Part shown: piece by piece, positions 8,363 through 17,842 of the stretch
Numbering within the stretch: the first letter of the stretch is position 1
Layout: each line of letters opens with the position of its first letter
Assembly: GCA_964569865.1 (NCBI GenBank)
Contig: CAZMVQ010000001.1
Location: forward strand, 20,025 to 84,024
Source of the DNA: DROE01 sp964569865
GTDB lineage: Bacteria; Pseudomonadota; Alphaproteobacteria; Rhizobiales; Devosiaceae
Length of the DNA stretch: 64,000 bases
Direction of reading: 5' to 3'
Notes under the pieces: generated by a model
Databases searched by the model: none
What the model was told of the DNA's origin: nothing
What the model saw: the letters and a program-made list of their open reading frames with translations, nothing else
Made by a program: the position numbers and the translations under genes

Positions 8363-9154
8363 TTATTGCGGCTGAATATCCTGAGTTAAAACGAACCTAT
8401 CTCCACGACAGTAAATTTTGCGGAAATCCAACGGGATGCCGTCTTTATCGTAACTCACACGATTAATATAAAGGGCCGGCTGTCCCGGTGGCAGGTCCAA
8501 GTGACCTACCGGTTCCATTGTGGGAATAACTGCGGATACAGATTGTTTTAGGATAGTGATTTTTAGGCCCCGGCGTTGATAAATACTGCTCACAGTCTCT
8601 GATTCAAGGGCTTTCCAATCAAAAATATCCGGCCATTTAGAATTATCCACATAGATTTCTTCAATAGCCACCGGTACTTCATCGGACAAATGAACCATCT
8701 TGAGTTTTGACACCATGTGATTGTCTGGAACGCCGAGCAGATTGGCGGTATGGTGGGATACAAGAATTTTTTTTATCTCAATTATTGTCATGCGATATTC
8801 GCCATCAACACGCATGAAATCATGGGATTTATTATAAGCTGTTTGAGAAAAATCGGGGGTGGGTATGGCCGTAACATATGTTCCCTTGCCCCGATAGCGA
8901 ACCACAAGCCCCTCGTCGACAAGCCTGTCCATTGCCTTGCGCACAGTTATTCGGCTGATTACATAAGTCTGTTCGATATCGCTATCGCGCAAAAACAGAT
9001 CGCCCGCCTTCCATTCGCCACTAAACAGGCGATCTCGAAGATTTAAAAACAGCTGATGGTATAAAGGAATTTTGGAGCGCCGGTCGATCTTATAAATCTG
9101 ACTGGCCATCGAAACTGAACTATCAGCCTGTTTAATGGAATTCATAATTTTCAT
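8363..9154 (-). CDS. GntR-family transcriptional regulator with UTRA domain
   Basis: A 263-residue HutC-subfamily regulator. An N-terminal winged helix-turn-helix (about 25-95; PLYHQLFLNLRDRLFSGEWKAGD, then SRITVRKAMDRLVDEGLVVRYRGKGTYV) is followed by a UTRA ligand-binding domain (about 105-260). Such proteins sense a small molecule and usually repress nearby uptake or catabolic genes. It is the last gene of the same-strand oligopeptide-type ABC cluster, 120 bases after its last gene, and so probably regulates it (inference). Two palindromes (9191-9204 and 9210-9226) lie just upstream and may be its promoter or operator region. Confidence 0.85.
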   Translation of the reverse strand: MKIMNSIKQADSSVSMASQIYKIDRRSKIPLYHQLFLNLRDRLFSGEWKAGDLFLRDSDIEQTYVISRITVRKAMDRLVDEGLVVRYRGKGTYVTAIPTPDFSQTAYNKSHDFMRVDGEYRMTIIEIKKILVSHHTANLLGVPDNHMVSKLKMVHLSDEVPVAIEEIYVDNSKWPDIFDWKALESETVSSIYQRRGLKITILKQSVSAVIPTMEPVGHLDLPPGQPALYINRVSYDKDGIPLDFRKIYCRGDRFVLTQDIQPQ

Positions 9155-9164
9155 CCCGGATTCT

Positions 9165-9178
9165 TAGGTCTTGGACCC
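9165..9178. repeat. Copy of the boundary palindrome family
   Basis: TAGGTCTTGGACCC is an imperfect GGTC-GACC inverted repeat, about 10 bases upstream of the GntR gene start. Confidence 0.4.
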
Positions 9179-9190
9179 GATCAAATGCCC

Positions 9191-9204
9191 ATATTTGCAA
9201 ATAT
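9191..9204. promoter_or_regulatory. Perfect 14-base palindrome, possible GntR operator
   Basis: ATATTTGCAAATAT is a perfect palindrome 37 bases upstream of the GntR start codon. Two-fold symmetry and position suit autoregulation by the dimeric GntR protein, but the bases do not match a consensus I know for UTRA regulators. Confidence 0.35.
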
Positions 9205-9209
9205 TTGTC

Positions 9210-9226
9210 TAAGGTCAGGACCCTAG
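9210..9226. repeat. Copy of the boundary palindrome family
   Basis: CTAAGGTCAGGACCCTAG closely matches the CTAGGGTC-AG-GACCCTAG element. It lies between the ABC ATPase gene and the GntR gene. Confidence 0.6.
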
Positions 9227-9274
9227 GGCAGTTTAACTATAGGCGCAATTTGAACAGGTCTCCTTAATGGCGGA

Positions 9275-10294
9275 TTAAATTGGGGTATTGATCTTAAGTT
9301 CGTCAGAGAGGTGGCAGGCCACCAGCGTTTTAGAAGTTTTTGCTTTTGTCAGTTCTGGAACCTTGGTCCGGCAGATGTCCTTCACATATTTACACCGTGT
9401 ATGAAATCTGCAACCGGACGGGGGATTGGCCGGATCCGGTATCTGGCCTTGCAGGACCTCTCGTTTAGCTCCGGGTTTGGCGTTGACATCAGGCATGGAG
9501 GAAATCAGGGCCGCAGTATAGGGGTGTTGTGGCCGTGAATAAAGATCTTCCTTGCTTGCAACTTCCACCAACCTGCCAAGGTACATCACCATGATGCGGT
9601 CGCACATATAATCGGCAACCCCCAAATCATGGGTTATAAAAACATAGGTCAGCCCCAACTCTTTTTGCAGCCTTTTTAACAGATTGAGCACCTGAGCCTG
9701 TACCGAAACATCCAAGGCTGATACCGGCTCATCACAAATAATCAGTTTGGGATTTAGGCTGAGCGCACGGGCAATGCCAATTCTTTGCCGTTGACCACCA
9801 CTAAATTCATGGGGGTAACGGGTTGCGTCATTTGCGTTCATGCCGACCAGTTCAAGCAATTCACTGACACGGGCTGAACGGGAGGTTTTTGTTCCGGCTC
9901 TATGAATATTTAGCGGCTCGGCAATGATGTCACCCACCGACATTCTGGAGTTTAGCGAAGCACGCGGGTCCTGAAAAATAATCTGGCAATCAGCACGCAC
10001 ACTTTTGAGTTCACTCTGCTTTAGTTTGGTGAGATCAACCGAGGCTTTACCAAGTTGGGAGAGAATTACCTGCCCGCTTGTGGGTTTGATAAGTCTTACT
10101 AACGTGCGCCCAAGCGTTGTTTTTCCCGACCCGCTCTCACCAACAAGGCCCAAAGTTTCGTTACGGCGAACTTGAAACGAGACGTCTTTAACAGCCTGAA
10201 CATTACCCGCTACCCGGCGGAAGAACCCTTTACGAACCGGAAACAGCTTGCTTAGCTCTTGCACGTCAAGAATATTGTCGTCTTCCTCACTCAT
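9275..10294 (-). CDS. Oligopeptide/oligosaccharide-type ABC transporter ATPase (OppF-like)
   Basis: A 339-residue ATPase of the Opp/Dpp importer family. Walker A GESGSGKT is at 52-59, the signature FSGGQRQ at 164-170 and Walker B LIICDEP at 184-190. The C-terminal extension with GCRFHTRC and further cysteines is the usual oligopeptide-transporter ATPase tail, known to hold an iron-sulfur cluster in some members. ATG 10294 overlaps the previous gene's stop by 8 bases; an upstream in-frame extension to 10381 reads through that gene and is unlikely. It pairs with the OppD-like ATPase to drive the transporter. Confidence 0.9.
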   Translation of the reverse strand: MSEEDDNILDVQELSKLFPVRKGFFRRVAGNVQAVKDVSFQVRRNETLGLVGESGSGKTTLGRTLVRLIKPTSGQVILSQLGKASVDLTKLKQSELKSVRADCQIIFQDPRASLNSRMSVGDIIAEPLNIHRAGTKTSRSARVSELLELVGMNANDATRYPHEFSGGQRQRIGIARALSLNPKLIICDEPVSALDVSVQAQVLNLLKRLQKELGLTYVFITHDLGVADYMCDRIMVMYLGRLVEVASKEDLYSRPQHPYTAALISSMPDVNAKPGAKREVLQGQIPDPANPPSGCRFHTRCKYVKDICRTKVPELTKAKTSKTLVACHLSDELKINTPI

Positions 10295-11351
10295 TATTAT
10301 TCGTGCTTTTAGCACCCTCTTTGTCATTTGAAATTTTGGCATCCTGGCGCAACCAGCAGCGAACTTTATGTTGGGTCTCAATCAACTCCATTTCCGGCAA
10401 CTGATCTTTGCACTTCTGCTGCACCTCAAGACAACGGGGCGCAAAATCGCAACCTTTTCGAATTGAAAACGCAGAAGGGACAGAGCCATCGATCTGGAGC
10501 AATTCTTCTCTATTACCAATCCGGGGAATAGCTTTAAGCAATCGTTGAGTATAGGGATGGCTGGGGTTTCTAAAAATCTTCGCCGCCGATGCATATTCAA
10601 CCACACGGCCAAAATACATAACGGCGACATTATCTGCCACTTCCCGAACAACACCCAAATCGTGGGTGATGAGAACTAACGCCATATTGAATTCGCTCTG
10701 GAGCTGTTTGATCAGTTCAAGAATCTGGGCCTGCACAGTAACATCCAGCGCTGTTGTTGGCTCATCCGCGATCAAAATCCTCGGGTTGCATGAAAGGGCA
10801 ATTGCAATCATCACCCGTTGGCGCATCCCTCCGCTAAGCTGATGCGGATATTCGTCCACCCGTTGACTGGCGGCCGGAATGCCCACCATATCGAGCATTT
10901 TTATCGCTCGCTTGCGCGCCTCTGTTTTATTCACTCCCTGATGGAGAATTACCGCTTCCATAATCTGGTCACCAATGGTGTAGACCGGATTTAGCGAACT
11001 CATTGGTTCCTGAAAAATCATGGCGATTTCATTACCCCTAATAGAGCGCATTTGTGCTCCATTGGGCTTTAGGGTTGCCAGATCCAGTGTTTCGTCGTTC
11101 AAACGATTATAAAGGATTTGCCCGCTCGCAACTTTTGCGTTGCCGCCCGGTAAAAGTCCCATAATTGAAAGGGCAGTCATAGATTTTCCGCAGCCGCTTT
11201 CCCCGACAATTCCAAGTGTCTGCCCGGCATCAACACTAAAGCTGACATTTTCGACAGCTCGAACAACACCAATATCCGTATGAATTTGGGTTTTGAGATT
11301 GCGCACATCAAGCAATGGATTTTGTGACGAAGCTGTCAATTCCGTCTCCAT
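10287..11351 (-). CDS. Oligopeptide/oligosaccharide-type ABC transporter ATPase (OppD-like)
   Basis: A 354-residue ATPase with Walker A GESGCGKS at 50-57, signature LSGGMRQR and Walker B ILIADEP, plus the C-terminal domain containing CDFAPRC typical of OppD/DppD. ATG 11351 overlaps the preceding permease stop by one base (TGATG), so translation is probably coupled. It is the second of two ATPases in a five-gene importer (binding protein, two permeases, two ATPases). Confidence 0.9.
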   Translation of the reverse strand: METELTASSQNPLLDVRNLKTQIHTDIGVVRAVENVSFSVDAGQTLGIVGESGCGKSMTALSIMGLLPGGNAKVASGQILYNRLNDETLDLATLKPNGAQMRSIRGNEIAMIFQEPMSSLNPVYTIGDQIMEAVILHQGVNKTEARKRAIKMLDMVGIPAASQRVDEYPHQLSGGMRQRVMIAIALSCNPRILIADEPTTALDVTVQAQILELIKQLQSEFNMALVLITHDLGVVREVADNVAVMYFGRVVEYASAAKIFRNPSHPYTQRLLKAIPRIGNREELLQIDGSVPSAFSIRKGCDFAPRCLEVQQKCKDQLPEMELIETQHKVRCWLRQDAKISNDKEGAKSTNNNE

Positions 11352-12451
11352 CAAGAATAGGGGTCAACAGCATCACGAATGCCATCGCCCACAAAATTAA
11401 ATAACAAAGCGGCTACGATTAAAAATACCGCAGGCGCCAGCAACCACGGATAAAAGCTCAAGACCTCAAGTTTTTGAGCCTGTTGCAAAAGCAGGCCCCA
11501 GCTAATGGTTGGTGGTTTCACTCCAAGGCCAAAAAAGCTAAGTGTGCTTTCAAAAATAATAACCACCGGAATACCAAGCGTTGCAGTAACCAAAAGATGG
11601 GGCAAAACACTAGGGATCAAATGTTTGCGCACCACCCAGAAGGTGCCAGCACCCGCTGCCTGCGCAGCTAATACAAATTCAGTTTCGCGCAATACCAACA
11701 CCAGACCTCTAACCTCGCGAGCCAATCCGGGCCATTGAATAAAGCCATAAATTACAACAATGGAAATCAACACAAAAATCGATGGTAATTGCGGTGGAAC
11801 CGCTGCGGCCAGCGCCAGCCAAAGGGGAATGGGCGGAAACAGCCGAAATACCTCGATAACCCGTTGCACAGCCGTATCAAAAAACCCGCCAATATAGCCC
11901 GAAAGCGCTCCGATCAAAGCACCAAGCGTGATCATTAACGCGACGCCCACAATGCCAATTGTAAGGGTAACTCGGGATCCATAAATAATGCGCGATAACA
12001 TATCCCGTCCACGAAGATCCGTGCCCAACAGGTAGATCGTGCCTTCCTTAGTGCCAAATAAATGCCGATCAAAGGTCATTCCAAGAAATGTATATTCATC
12101 GCCTTTTACAAACAAAAAGATTTCATCACGCTGGTTTAGGTCTGCCTCATAAACAAATGTCAGAGTTCTTGGATCGCGTTTACCCTCCCAACGATAGACA
12201 AATGGCCTGAAGCTGAAATTTCCCTCGGCATCAATAAATCTTATGGTTTGAGGAGGTGCCGTCAGGTATAGGGTATCACTGCGAGTGGGGGAATAAGGAG
12301 AGACAAAACCGGCAAATATCATGCTCAGGTACATCATTACCAAGACAATTGCTGACACCAGCGCCACCCGGTTGCGGCAAAATCTGCGAACCATCAATTG
12401 GCGCATGGAAAGCGTTGGCATATTGTTGGCCGTTGAAGCGGTGTTGCTCAT
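11351..12451 (-). CDS. ABC transporter permease (OppC-like)
   Basis: A 366-residue inner-membrane permease of the DppC/OppC family. A first membrane segment (about 33-55) is followed by an unusually long periplasmic loop (about 56-150, with WEGKRDPRTLTFVYEADL). The conserved core of five more segments and the EAA loop (AAQAAGAGTFWVVRKHLIPSVLP) follow. Long loops of this sort occur in Opp-family systems that carry oligosaccharides, so the substrate may be a sugar and not a peptide (inference). Confidence 0.88.
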   Translation of the reverse strand: MSNTASTANNMPTLSMRQLMVRRFCRNRVALVSAIVLVMMYLSMIFAGFVSPYSPTRSDTLYLTAPPQTIRFIDAEGNFSFRPFVYRWEGKRDPRTLTFVYEADLNQRDEIFLFVKGDEYTFLGMTFDRHLFGTKEGTIYLLGTDLRGRDMLSRIIYGSRVTLTIGIVGVALMITLGALIGALSGYIGGFFDTAVQRVIEVFRLFPPIPLWLALAAAVPPQLPSIFVLISIVVIYGFIQWPGLAREVRGLVLVLRETEFVLAAQAAGAGTFWVVRKHLIPSVLPHLLVTATLGIPVVIIFESTLSFFGLGVKPPTISWGLLLQQAQKLEVLSFYPWLLAPAVFLIVAALLFNFVGDGIRDAVDPYS

Positions 12452-12462
12452 CTATTGCGCTC

Positions 12463-13452
12463 CTATTCCAGCCGTATACGAGGGTCGGACCAAGCAAGCG
12501 CCAAATCTGCCAACAGATTGCCCACAAGCACAAACACGGCGAGAATCAGCAATATTGCGCCCGCCACGAACATATCCTGCCCCAGCAAAGAGCGCAGAAA
12601 AAGCGGCCCCAGCGTAGGCAGATTAAGCACCACCGACACAATGATAACGTTGGAAAACAAATCCGGAATGATCATGCTCAACCGAGAGATCAGCGGGTTA
12701 ATGGCTACACGGGTGCCGTGCTTTAATATCACCGTTCTCTCGGACAGGCCTTTGGCGCGAGCGGTAGCAATAAATTGCTGGTTCAGTACATCAATAAGAG
12801 AGCCGCGCATTATGCGCATGGTGCCTGCCATGCCGCCCAGTGTTAATACGGCAACTGGAAACCACAAATGGGCAGCCATATCTTGCACGCGGGCCAGCGA
12901 CCATGGGGCATCGCGAAATTCAATTGAAACCAAACCGCCAACTTGATCGGCCCCAAATATGAATATGGTGACAAAAACATAAATCAACGATGTCAAAAAC
13001 GGGGGAACGGCAAGGCCAATAAACCCCAAAAATGTAAACGAATAATCGGCTATTCCATAACGATGGGTGGCAGAATAAATCCCGATTGCAATTGCCAATC
13101 CCCAAGCCAATGCCAGCGAAACACCACCCAGCAGCAATGTAAAAAGAAAACCATCAAAAATAAGAGTGGCAACATCTGCCCCCTCAAACATAGCAGAGAC
13201 CCCAAAATCCCCCACCAATATGCCTGATACCCAGCTCCAGTAGCGAACCAGAAATGGATCGTTAAGACCATATTGCTCGCGCAGCAATTCAGCACGTGCC
13301 AGACTGCCTGTATCGCCAATGGCTGCCATCTGGGCAATCTGGGTTGTTACAAAATCGCCCGGTGGAAGTTGAATAATTGTGAAACTAATAAACGAAACCA
13401 CAAAAAACATTGGTACAAGGCCAACCAACCTGCGTAGAAAATAAATTAGCAC
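12463..13452 (-). CDS. ABC transporter permease (OppB-like)
   Basis: A 329-residue permease of the DppB/OppB family. It has the N-terminal segment MLIYFLRRLVGLVPMFFVVS, the PGD motif after the first membrane span, about six membrane segments and an EAA loop (ATARAKGLSERTVILKHGTRVAI). It lies 11 bases before the second permease and about 190 bases after the binding-protein gene, from which it is separated by a hairpin. Confidence 0.9.
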   Translation of the reverse strand: MLIYFLRRLVGLVPMFFVVSFISFTIIQLPPGDFVTTQIAQMAAIGDTGSLARAELLREQYGLNDPFLVRYWSWVSGILVGDFGVSAMFEGADVATLIFDGFLFTLLLGGVSLALAWGLAIAIGIYSATHRYGIADYSFTFLGFIGLAVPPFLTSLIYVFVTIFIFGADQVGGLVSIEFRDAPWSLARVQDMAAHLWFPVAVLTLGGMAGTMRIMRGSLIDVLNQQFIATARAKGLSERTVILKHGTRVAINPLISRLSMIIPDLFSNVIIVSVVLNLPTLGPLFLRSLLGQDMFVAGAILLILAVFVLVGNLLADLALAWSDPRIRLE

Positions 13453-13592
13453 AATTTGGGCCTTTCAATTTGCATGGGGTTTGCATGCAAGCTACACGGT
13501 GGGGCTTATCAGGTCGAGTTGGGTTTCAGGCGGCATGGGATCTTTTTAAGTGAAGCGAGATATTTTGCTTCAAGGCAATCCTGAAACATCAT

Positions 13593-13620
13593 CATCGTGG
13601 CAGCCGCAGCCGCCACGATG
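13593..13620. promoter_or_regulatory. Intercistronic hairpin between binding-protein and permease genes
   Basis: CATCGTGGC and GCCACGATG form a perfect 9-base stem with a 10-base loop. No T run follows on the minus strand, so it is more likely a 3' stabiliser of the binding-protein mRNA or a partial attenuator than a full terminator. This fits the usual need for excess binding protein over permease. Confidence 0.65.
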
Positions 13621-13642
13621 TTTTGAGGTTCAGGGAAAAAAC

Positions 13643-15451
13643 CTACTGTTTGAAATATACCTGTTCCGGACGCATTGGACCTTCTAACAATCCAAATGAC
13701 ACATCGCGCATGGCTTCGGTCGGCATATTGCCCAGATTTGAATTGTAGATAAATGCCCGGCGATAAAAACCGACATATAAGTTAAAGACGTTTTCGGTCA
13801 TTATGGCGTTGGCCCGTTTCATTTCAGAAACCCTGGTATCATAGTCCAGAGCACGCGCTCCCAGCAGAATTTTGCTGAACTCGGCATATTCAGGGCTAAA
13901 GGGAGCCTCGCTTGCCTTTTGGTTCCAGAACGGGAAGCCTTGAGAGACCGGTACCCAGTCTTCAAGTTTGGCAAGAGGGGCAGTGGAGCCATAAATGTCA
14001 AAAACATGCAGATCCCAATCTAGAGTTTGACGGCGCTCAAAGATCAGATCCTGCTGCTGATTATTCATCACAAGGCCAATACCGATACTGGCGGGAATGG
14101 ATTCAACCAGCAATTCTGTAATCGGCACATAGAGATCGTGGTTTGCAACATCAATAACCAGTTCAATGTCGGTGCCATCTGCGTATTCGCGGATGCCATC
14201 ACCATCGCTGTCCATATATCCTGCCTCATCAAGCAGGGCGTTGGCGCGTTCGATATCCAGCTCAGCAAATTGGGTGCCAGCCTCGGCATCATAATATGGA
14301 GAGTTGGGGCTGAACGAAAATGCCGACGGATCCAATAGATCAAGGAAGAACTGGCGATTTATCGAATCCCGGTCAATAGCCAATGACATGGCCTTGCGGA
14401 AGTTCAGATCACGAACCAGATTGCGCTTGTTATCGTCTACATTATCATAATTCATGTAAACTGACATGCCAGGCGTGTTGTTGAACCAGCCGATTTCAAG
14501 ATCCCGGCCTTCTTTCTCCCGCAGGAACAGCGGCAAATGCTGATTTCCAACCCAGGTGCCATCATAATCAAACTGGCCTGAGATATTGCCCAGAGCCACT
14601 GATTGACGATCCGGCACTATGCCATATTCAACATAGTCCACATATGGCAGCTGGTTGCCGGCAGTATCGACTTTCCAATAATAGGGATTGCGAACCATGC
14701 GAACCAAAGTGCTGTCATCACTAACTGATTCCAGACTCCAAGCACTTACAGTTTCCTTGCTGCGCTCAGACCACCAAGGGGCAAGTTTGTTGAATTCCTC
14801 ATAAGAGGCATCAGCATTATAACGCGGATGCAATTTGGCCAATTCATGTTTTGGCCAAGCAAAGGTATCTTCAACCGCCGAGAGAGATTGCAATGCATAT
14901 TTAAACGCAAACGGATAGGTGAAACGAATTGTATATTTGTCAATCTGCTCAAATTCAGGCGCAACACCGGGGGCAACAAATAGTGCAGGATGCACAGGCA
15001 CCGTGGTACCGGGGTCTTCCATTACGTCTTCCCAGAAGAATGCAATATCATCGGCGCTAAACTCATGGCCGTCAGACCAACGCACACCCTGGCGAATATT
15101 CATGGTCAATTGAGTTCCATCTTCACTGAATGACCAGGATTCAGCAAGGTTTGGCACGGGTGCCGCAGCACTTGGATCAGGAAACGCAAATGATACCAAA
15201 GACTCGCGGGTCATGTTGGCACCAAGGACAGGAAATAACAAAGCCGACCCCCTGCTCAATGTGCCGCCATAATCACCAACTTCGTTCAAGGGATCAACCA
15301 CAAGCGGGTTTTCAGGCAGGCGCTCTTCCAGCGGTGGTAAACTTCCCGCCATCACCATTTCCTTGAGCATTGGCGCCTCTTGCGCCATCGCGCCAAAGCT
15401 GGCAGCCGTCAGGCTTAGAGCTATGGATATTTTAGTTAGAATTTTGATCAC
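13643..15451 (-). CDS. ABC transporter periplasmic substrate-binding protein (family 5)
   Basis: A 602-residue SBP_bac_5-type protein with a Sec signal peptide (MIKILTKISIALSLTAASFGAMA, cleaved before QEAP). The GDYGG segment near the mature N terminus, WSDGHEFSADDIAFFWE and the C-terminal half are typical of large Opp-family binding proteins. The GTG at 15451 is chosen because GGGAGG lies about 9 bases upstream; the in-frame TTG at 15475 lies before that site. It is first in the cluster. The ligand is unknown: peptide or oligosaccharide are both possible. Confidence 0.88.
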   Translation of the reverse strand: MIKILTKISIALSLTAASFGAMAQEAPMLKEMVMAGSLPPLEERLPENPLVVDPLNEVGDYGGTLSRGSALLFPVLGANMTRESLVSFAFPDPSAAAPVPNLAESWSFSEDGTQLTMNIRQGVRWSDGHEFSADDIAFFWEDVMEDPGTTVPVHPALFVAPGVAPEFEQIDKYTIRFTYPFAFKYALQSLSAVEDTFAWPKHELAKLHPRYNADASYEEFNKLAPWWSERSKETVSAWSLESVSDDSTLVRMVRNPYYWKVDTAGNQLPYVDYVEYGIVPDRQSVALGNISGQFDYDGTWVGNQHLPLFLREKEGRDLEIGWFNNTPGMSVYMNYDNVDDNKRNLVRDLNFRKAMSLAIDRDSINRQFFLDLLDPSAFSFSPNSPYYDAEAGTQFAELDIERANALLDEAGYMDSDGDGIREYADGTDIELVIDVANHDLYVPITELLVESIPASIGIGLVMNNQQQDLIFERRQTLDWDLHVFDIYGSTAPLAKLEDWVPVSQGFPFWNQKASEAPFSPEYAEFSKILLGARALDYDTRVSEMKRANAIMTENVFNLYVGFYRRAFIYNSNLGNMPTEAMRDVSFGLLEGPMRPEQVYFKQ

Positions 15452-16283
15452 GACAATTATCCTCCCAGGTTTCAAGCGTGGCGAACCACATTTGCATTGT
15501 CTCGATGGAAACTAATGGTCTGACAGGTTTTGTCAAGATTTTTTTGTATCCAATTTTAAATGTATCTTATATATTGTAAAAATTGCCTTGTGTTTCCGGG
15601 CTTTTTCAGTCCAATAAGTAAAATTTTCATATTATAAAGTCATTAAATTATAACAATATACTATTTTGGTATCACTAGTATTGCGGTTCAATTTTTGGTC
15701 TGCCTTCTATTTTCTGGCAATGCAAAATACCCTCAGCTTTGCAATGGGTTGCGCCCTAATCCAGATATTGTAAAATTGGAATTGCCTGAAATTTTTACCG
15801 ATTTACTTCAAAAGCGGGTAGTTAGCCTTGAGTTTTAGGCGTTTGATTTTATCTAGCTATAGGCTTTGAATCGGCAATATGAATAAAGCCAGCAGCCGCT
15901 GAAATTTCTAATTCTGATATAGATTTAATGTTAAAAATATCATTTACTCAAAAGATTTTTTAGGATCGCAATTGCTCGAATTCGCATATGTATAAACCAA
16001 ACAGATGGCATCTAAATTCTGGAATATAAGCTATACAGGATCAAGCCGGTCGCAAATTATATTGAGAACCAGCACATAAGCCTCAAGTCTTTTCTATGAA
16101 ATTTGCTGGCCTCACAGGGAGCAAAATAGGTCAAAACCATTTGGACCAAACAGAATCGCAATGGTTTTAATGATTTCAATGGTCGCCATTTCTGCGCTTA
16201 ATGATTAAAGTGCCTCCATGGTCAGGGGCCGACAAAGGCCCCCTCTTAGTCCACACATTTTAACAACAGCTGTGTTTGGTTAT
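15452..16283. other. AT-rich intergenic region without a recognisable gene
   Basis: About 830 bases. No convincing ORF or RNA was seen. The right-hand part holds a GGGGCC-GACAAA-GGCCCC hairpin (16225-16242), which may mark the end of the sugar ABC transcript although no T run follows. Close to the binding-protein gene the minus strand has TTGACA (15531-15536) as a possible -35 box, without a clear -10. TGGTCTGACAGG (15516-15527) next to it is a possible operator half. Confidence 0.6.
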
Positions 16284-16300
16284 CTAGGGTCAGGACCTAT
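16284..16300. repeat. Copy of the boundary palindrome family
   Basis: CTAGGGTCAGGACCTAT, 5 bases downstream of the stop codon of the sugar ABC ATPase gene. A clear member of the window's palindrome family. Confidence 0.6.
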
Positions 16301-16305
16301 TAAAT

Positions 16306-17832
16306 TCATACAATTCTGCCCATGTTAACCGCTTCAAGCAGCGCATGCTCAGTTGCTTCATTTCCCTTTAATTCGCCCATTATTCGCCCATCATAAAAAA
16401 GCAATACACGATCGCAAACCAGAGCGTATTCGCTCAATTCAGATGACATAAACAATACAATCCGATTATCTTTGGCCAAAGTATCGATAATATTATAAAT
16501 TTCATTTTTGGCGCCGATATCAACACCGCGTGTCGGATCATTTAGCAGCACAAGATCTGGATTTCCCGCCAGCCATTTTCCGATCACAATTTTTTGCTGG
16601 TTTCCACCAGAAAGGCTGTCGGCAGGATCACCAAGTTTGCCAAATCGTAAATTTAGTGCCTCCGCCTGCTCCAAAGCAACCGCGCTCATTTGGCCTTTTG
16701 TTGGTGCAAATCCCAACCGCCCCAACGCTCCAGTGACCACCGTATTCATATTGCCTAAAATATCCTGTTGCAATGCCAGACCTTCAGTTCTGCGATCCGG
16801 GGGAACCATAGCCACACTATTATTCACCGCCGCTAGAATATTTTTGGGCAATTGTTTGTTGCCCGGCATAATAACATTTCCATCGCTGGGTTTTAATCGT
16901 CCAAACAAAATATTTAGAACTTCTTCGCAACCGGCACCCTCCAACCCTGCAAAACCAACCACTTCACCGGGAGCAGCGATAAAGCTGCATTCATCAAGCA
17001 CTGTGCTACTCAGGCGATTAACCTGCAAGCAATCTGCGTGGTCGCTCTGGGATGGAGTATGGCGTTTGCGTTTGACTCTGCTGGCGACCTTATCGGCCTT
17101 TTCACCAAGCATGTCGTTGACAATTCGGCTAATGCTCAGGCTTTGCCTGCCATATTCTGCCACTTTTTTTCCGTTACGCAACACGCTAACCCGATCGGCA
17201 ATTTCCACCACTTCTTCAAGCCGGTGAGAACTATATAAAATTCCGGTTCCCTGCTCTCGCAGATCATTTATAACCCGAAAAAGCCTTTTACTTTCTTCAA
17301 CATTGAGGGAAGAATTTGGCTCATCAAGAATTAACACTTTAGCATCGAGAGCCAAGGCTTTGGCAATCTCGATCAATTGTTGATCGGCAATGCGCAATTG
17401 ACCAATCGGCATATTGATATCAATTGATAAGCCAAGCTGTTCAAAAATCGGCTGAGTCTTACGCTCCATTTTCTTGCGATCAATAATACCGAACCGGCGC
17501 GGTTCGTGGCCAAGAAATACGTTTTGAACAGCATCAAAATCTGGAAATAGTGATAGCTCCTGAAAAACAATTGCCACTCCGCTGGTGTTTGCCTGAGCAA
17601 CCGAATGCAAGGAAACATTTTCGCCCATGAGCGAATATTGGCCGGACCCGGGCGTTTCCGCACCCGCAATGATTTTCATGCAGGTGGATTTTCCTGCTCC
17701 GTTTTCACCGCAAAGAGCGTGAACCTCTCCGGCGCGCAAGGTTAAGTCCACGCCGGAGAGAGCAGTAACGCCACCATAAGTTTTGGAAATATTCGACAGG
17801 GCAAATAATTCGCGTGCTTCGTTTGATGGCAT
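16306..17832 (-). CDS. Sugar ABC transporter ATPase with two ATPase domains (RbsA/MglA-like)
   Basis: A 508-residue double ATPase of the carbohydrate uptake type 2 family. Domain 1 has Walker A GENGAGKS at 42-49 and LILDEPNSSL. Domain 2 has the degenerate GLEGAGCEE in place of Walker A, then LSGGNQQK and NDPTRGVDIGAKNEIY, as usual for RbsA/MglA proteins. The SSL in place of the usual TAAL after the first Walker B is a small deviation. ATG 17832 lies 10 bases after the binding-protein stop. It acts with the permease and binding protein upstream; the substrate is unknown. Confidence 0.92.
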   Translation of the reverse strand: MPSNEARELFALSNISKTYGGVTALSGVDLTLRAGEVHALCGENGAGKSTCMKIIAGAETPGSGQYSLMGENVSLHSVAQANTSGVAIVFQELSLFPDFDAVQNVFLGHEPRRFGIIDRKKMERKTQPIFEQLGLSIDINMPIGQLRIADQQLIEIAKALALDAKVLILDEPNSSLNVEESKRLFRVINDLREQGTGILYSSHRLEEVVEIADRVSVLRNGKKVAEYGRQSLSISRIVNDMLGEKADKVASRVKRKRHTPSQSDHADCLQVNRLSSTVLDECSFIAAPGEVVGFAGLEGAGCEEVLNILFGRLKPSDGNVIMPGNKQLPKNILAAVNNSVAMVPPDRRTEGLALQQDILGNMNTVVTGALGRLGFAPTKGQMSAVALEQAEALNLRFGKLGDPADSLSGGNQQKIVIGKWLAGNPDLVLLNDPTRGVDIGAKNEIYNIIDTLAKDNRIVLFMSSELSEYALVCDRVLLFYDGRIMGELKGNEATEHALLEAVNMGRIV

Positions 17833-17842
17833 TATCTTTAGC

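Noticed and set aside
13593..13620. Full terminator after the Opp-type binding-protein gene
   Set aside because: The stem is strong but lacks a T run on the minus strand, and the permease genes continue on the same strand.
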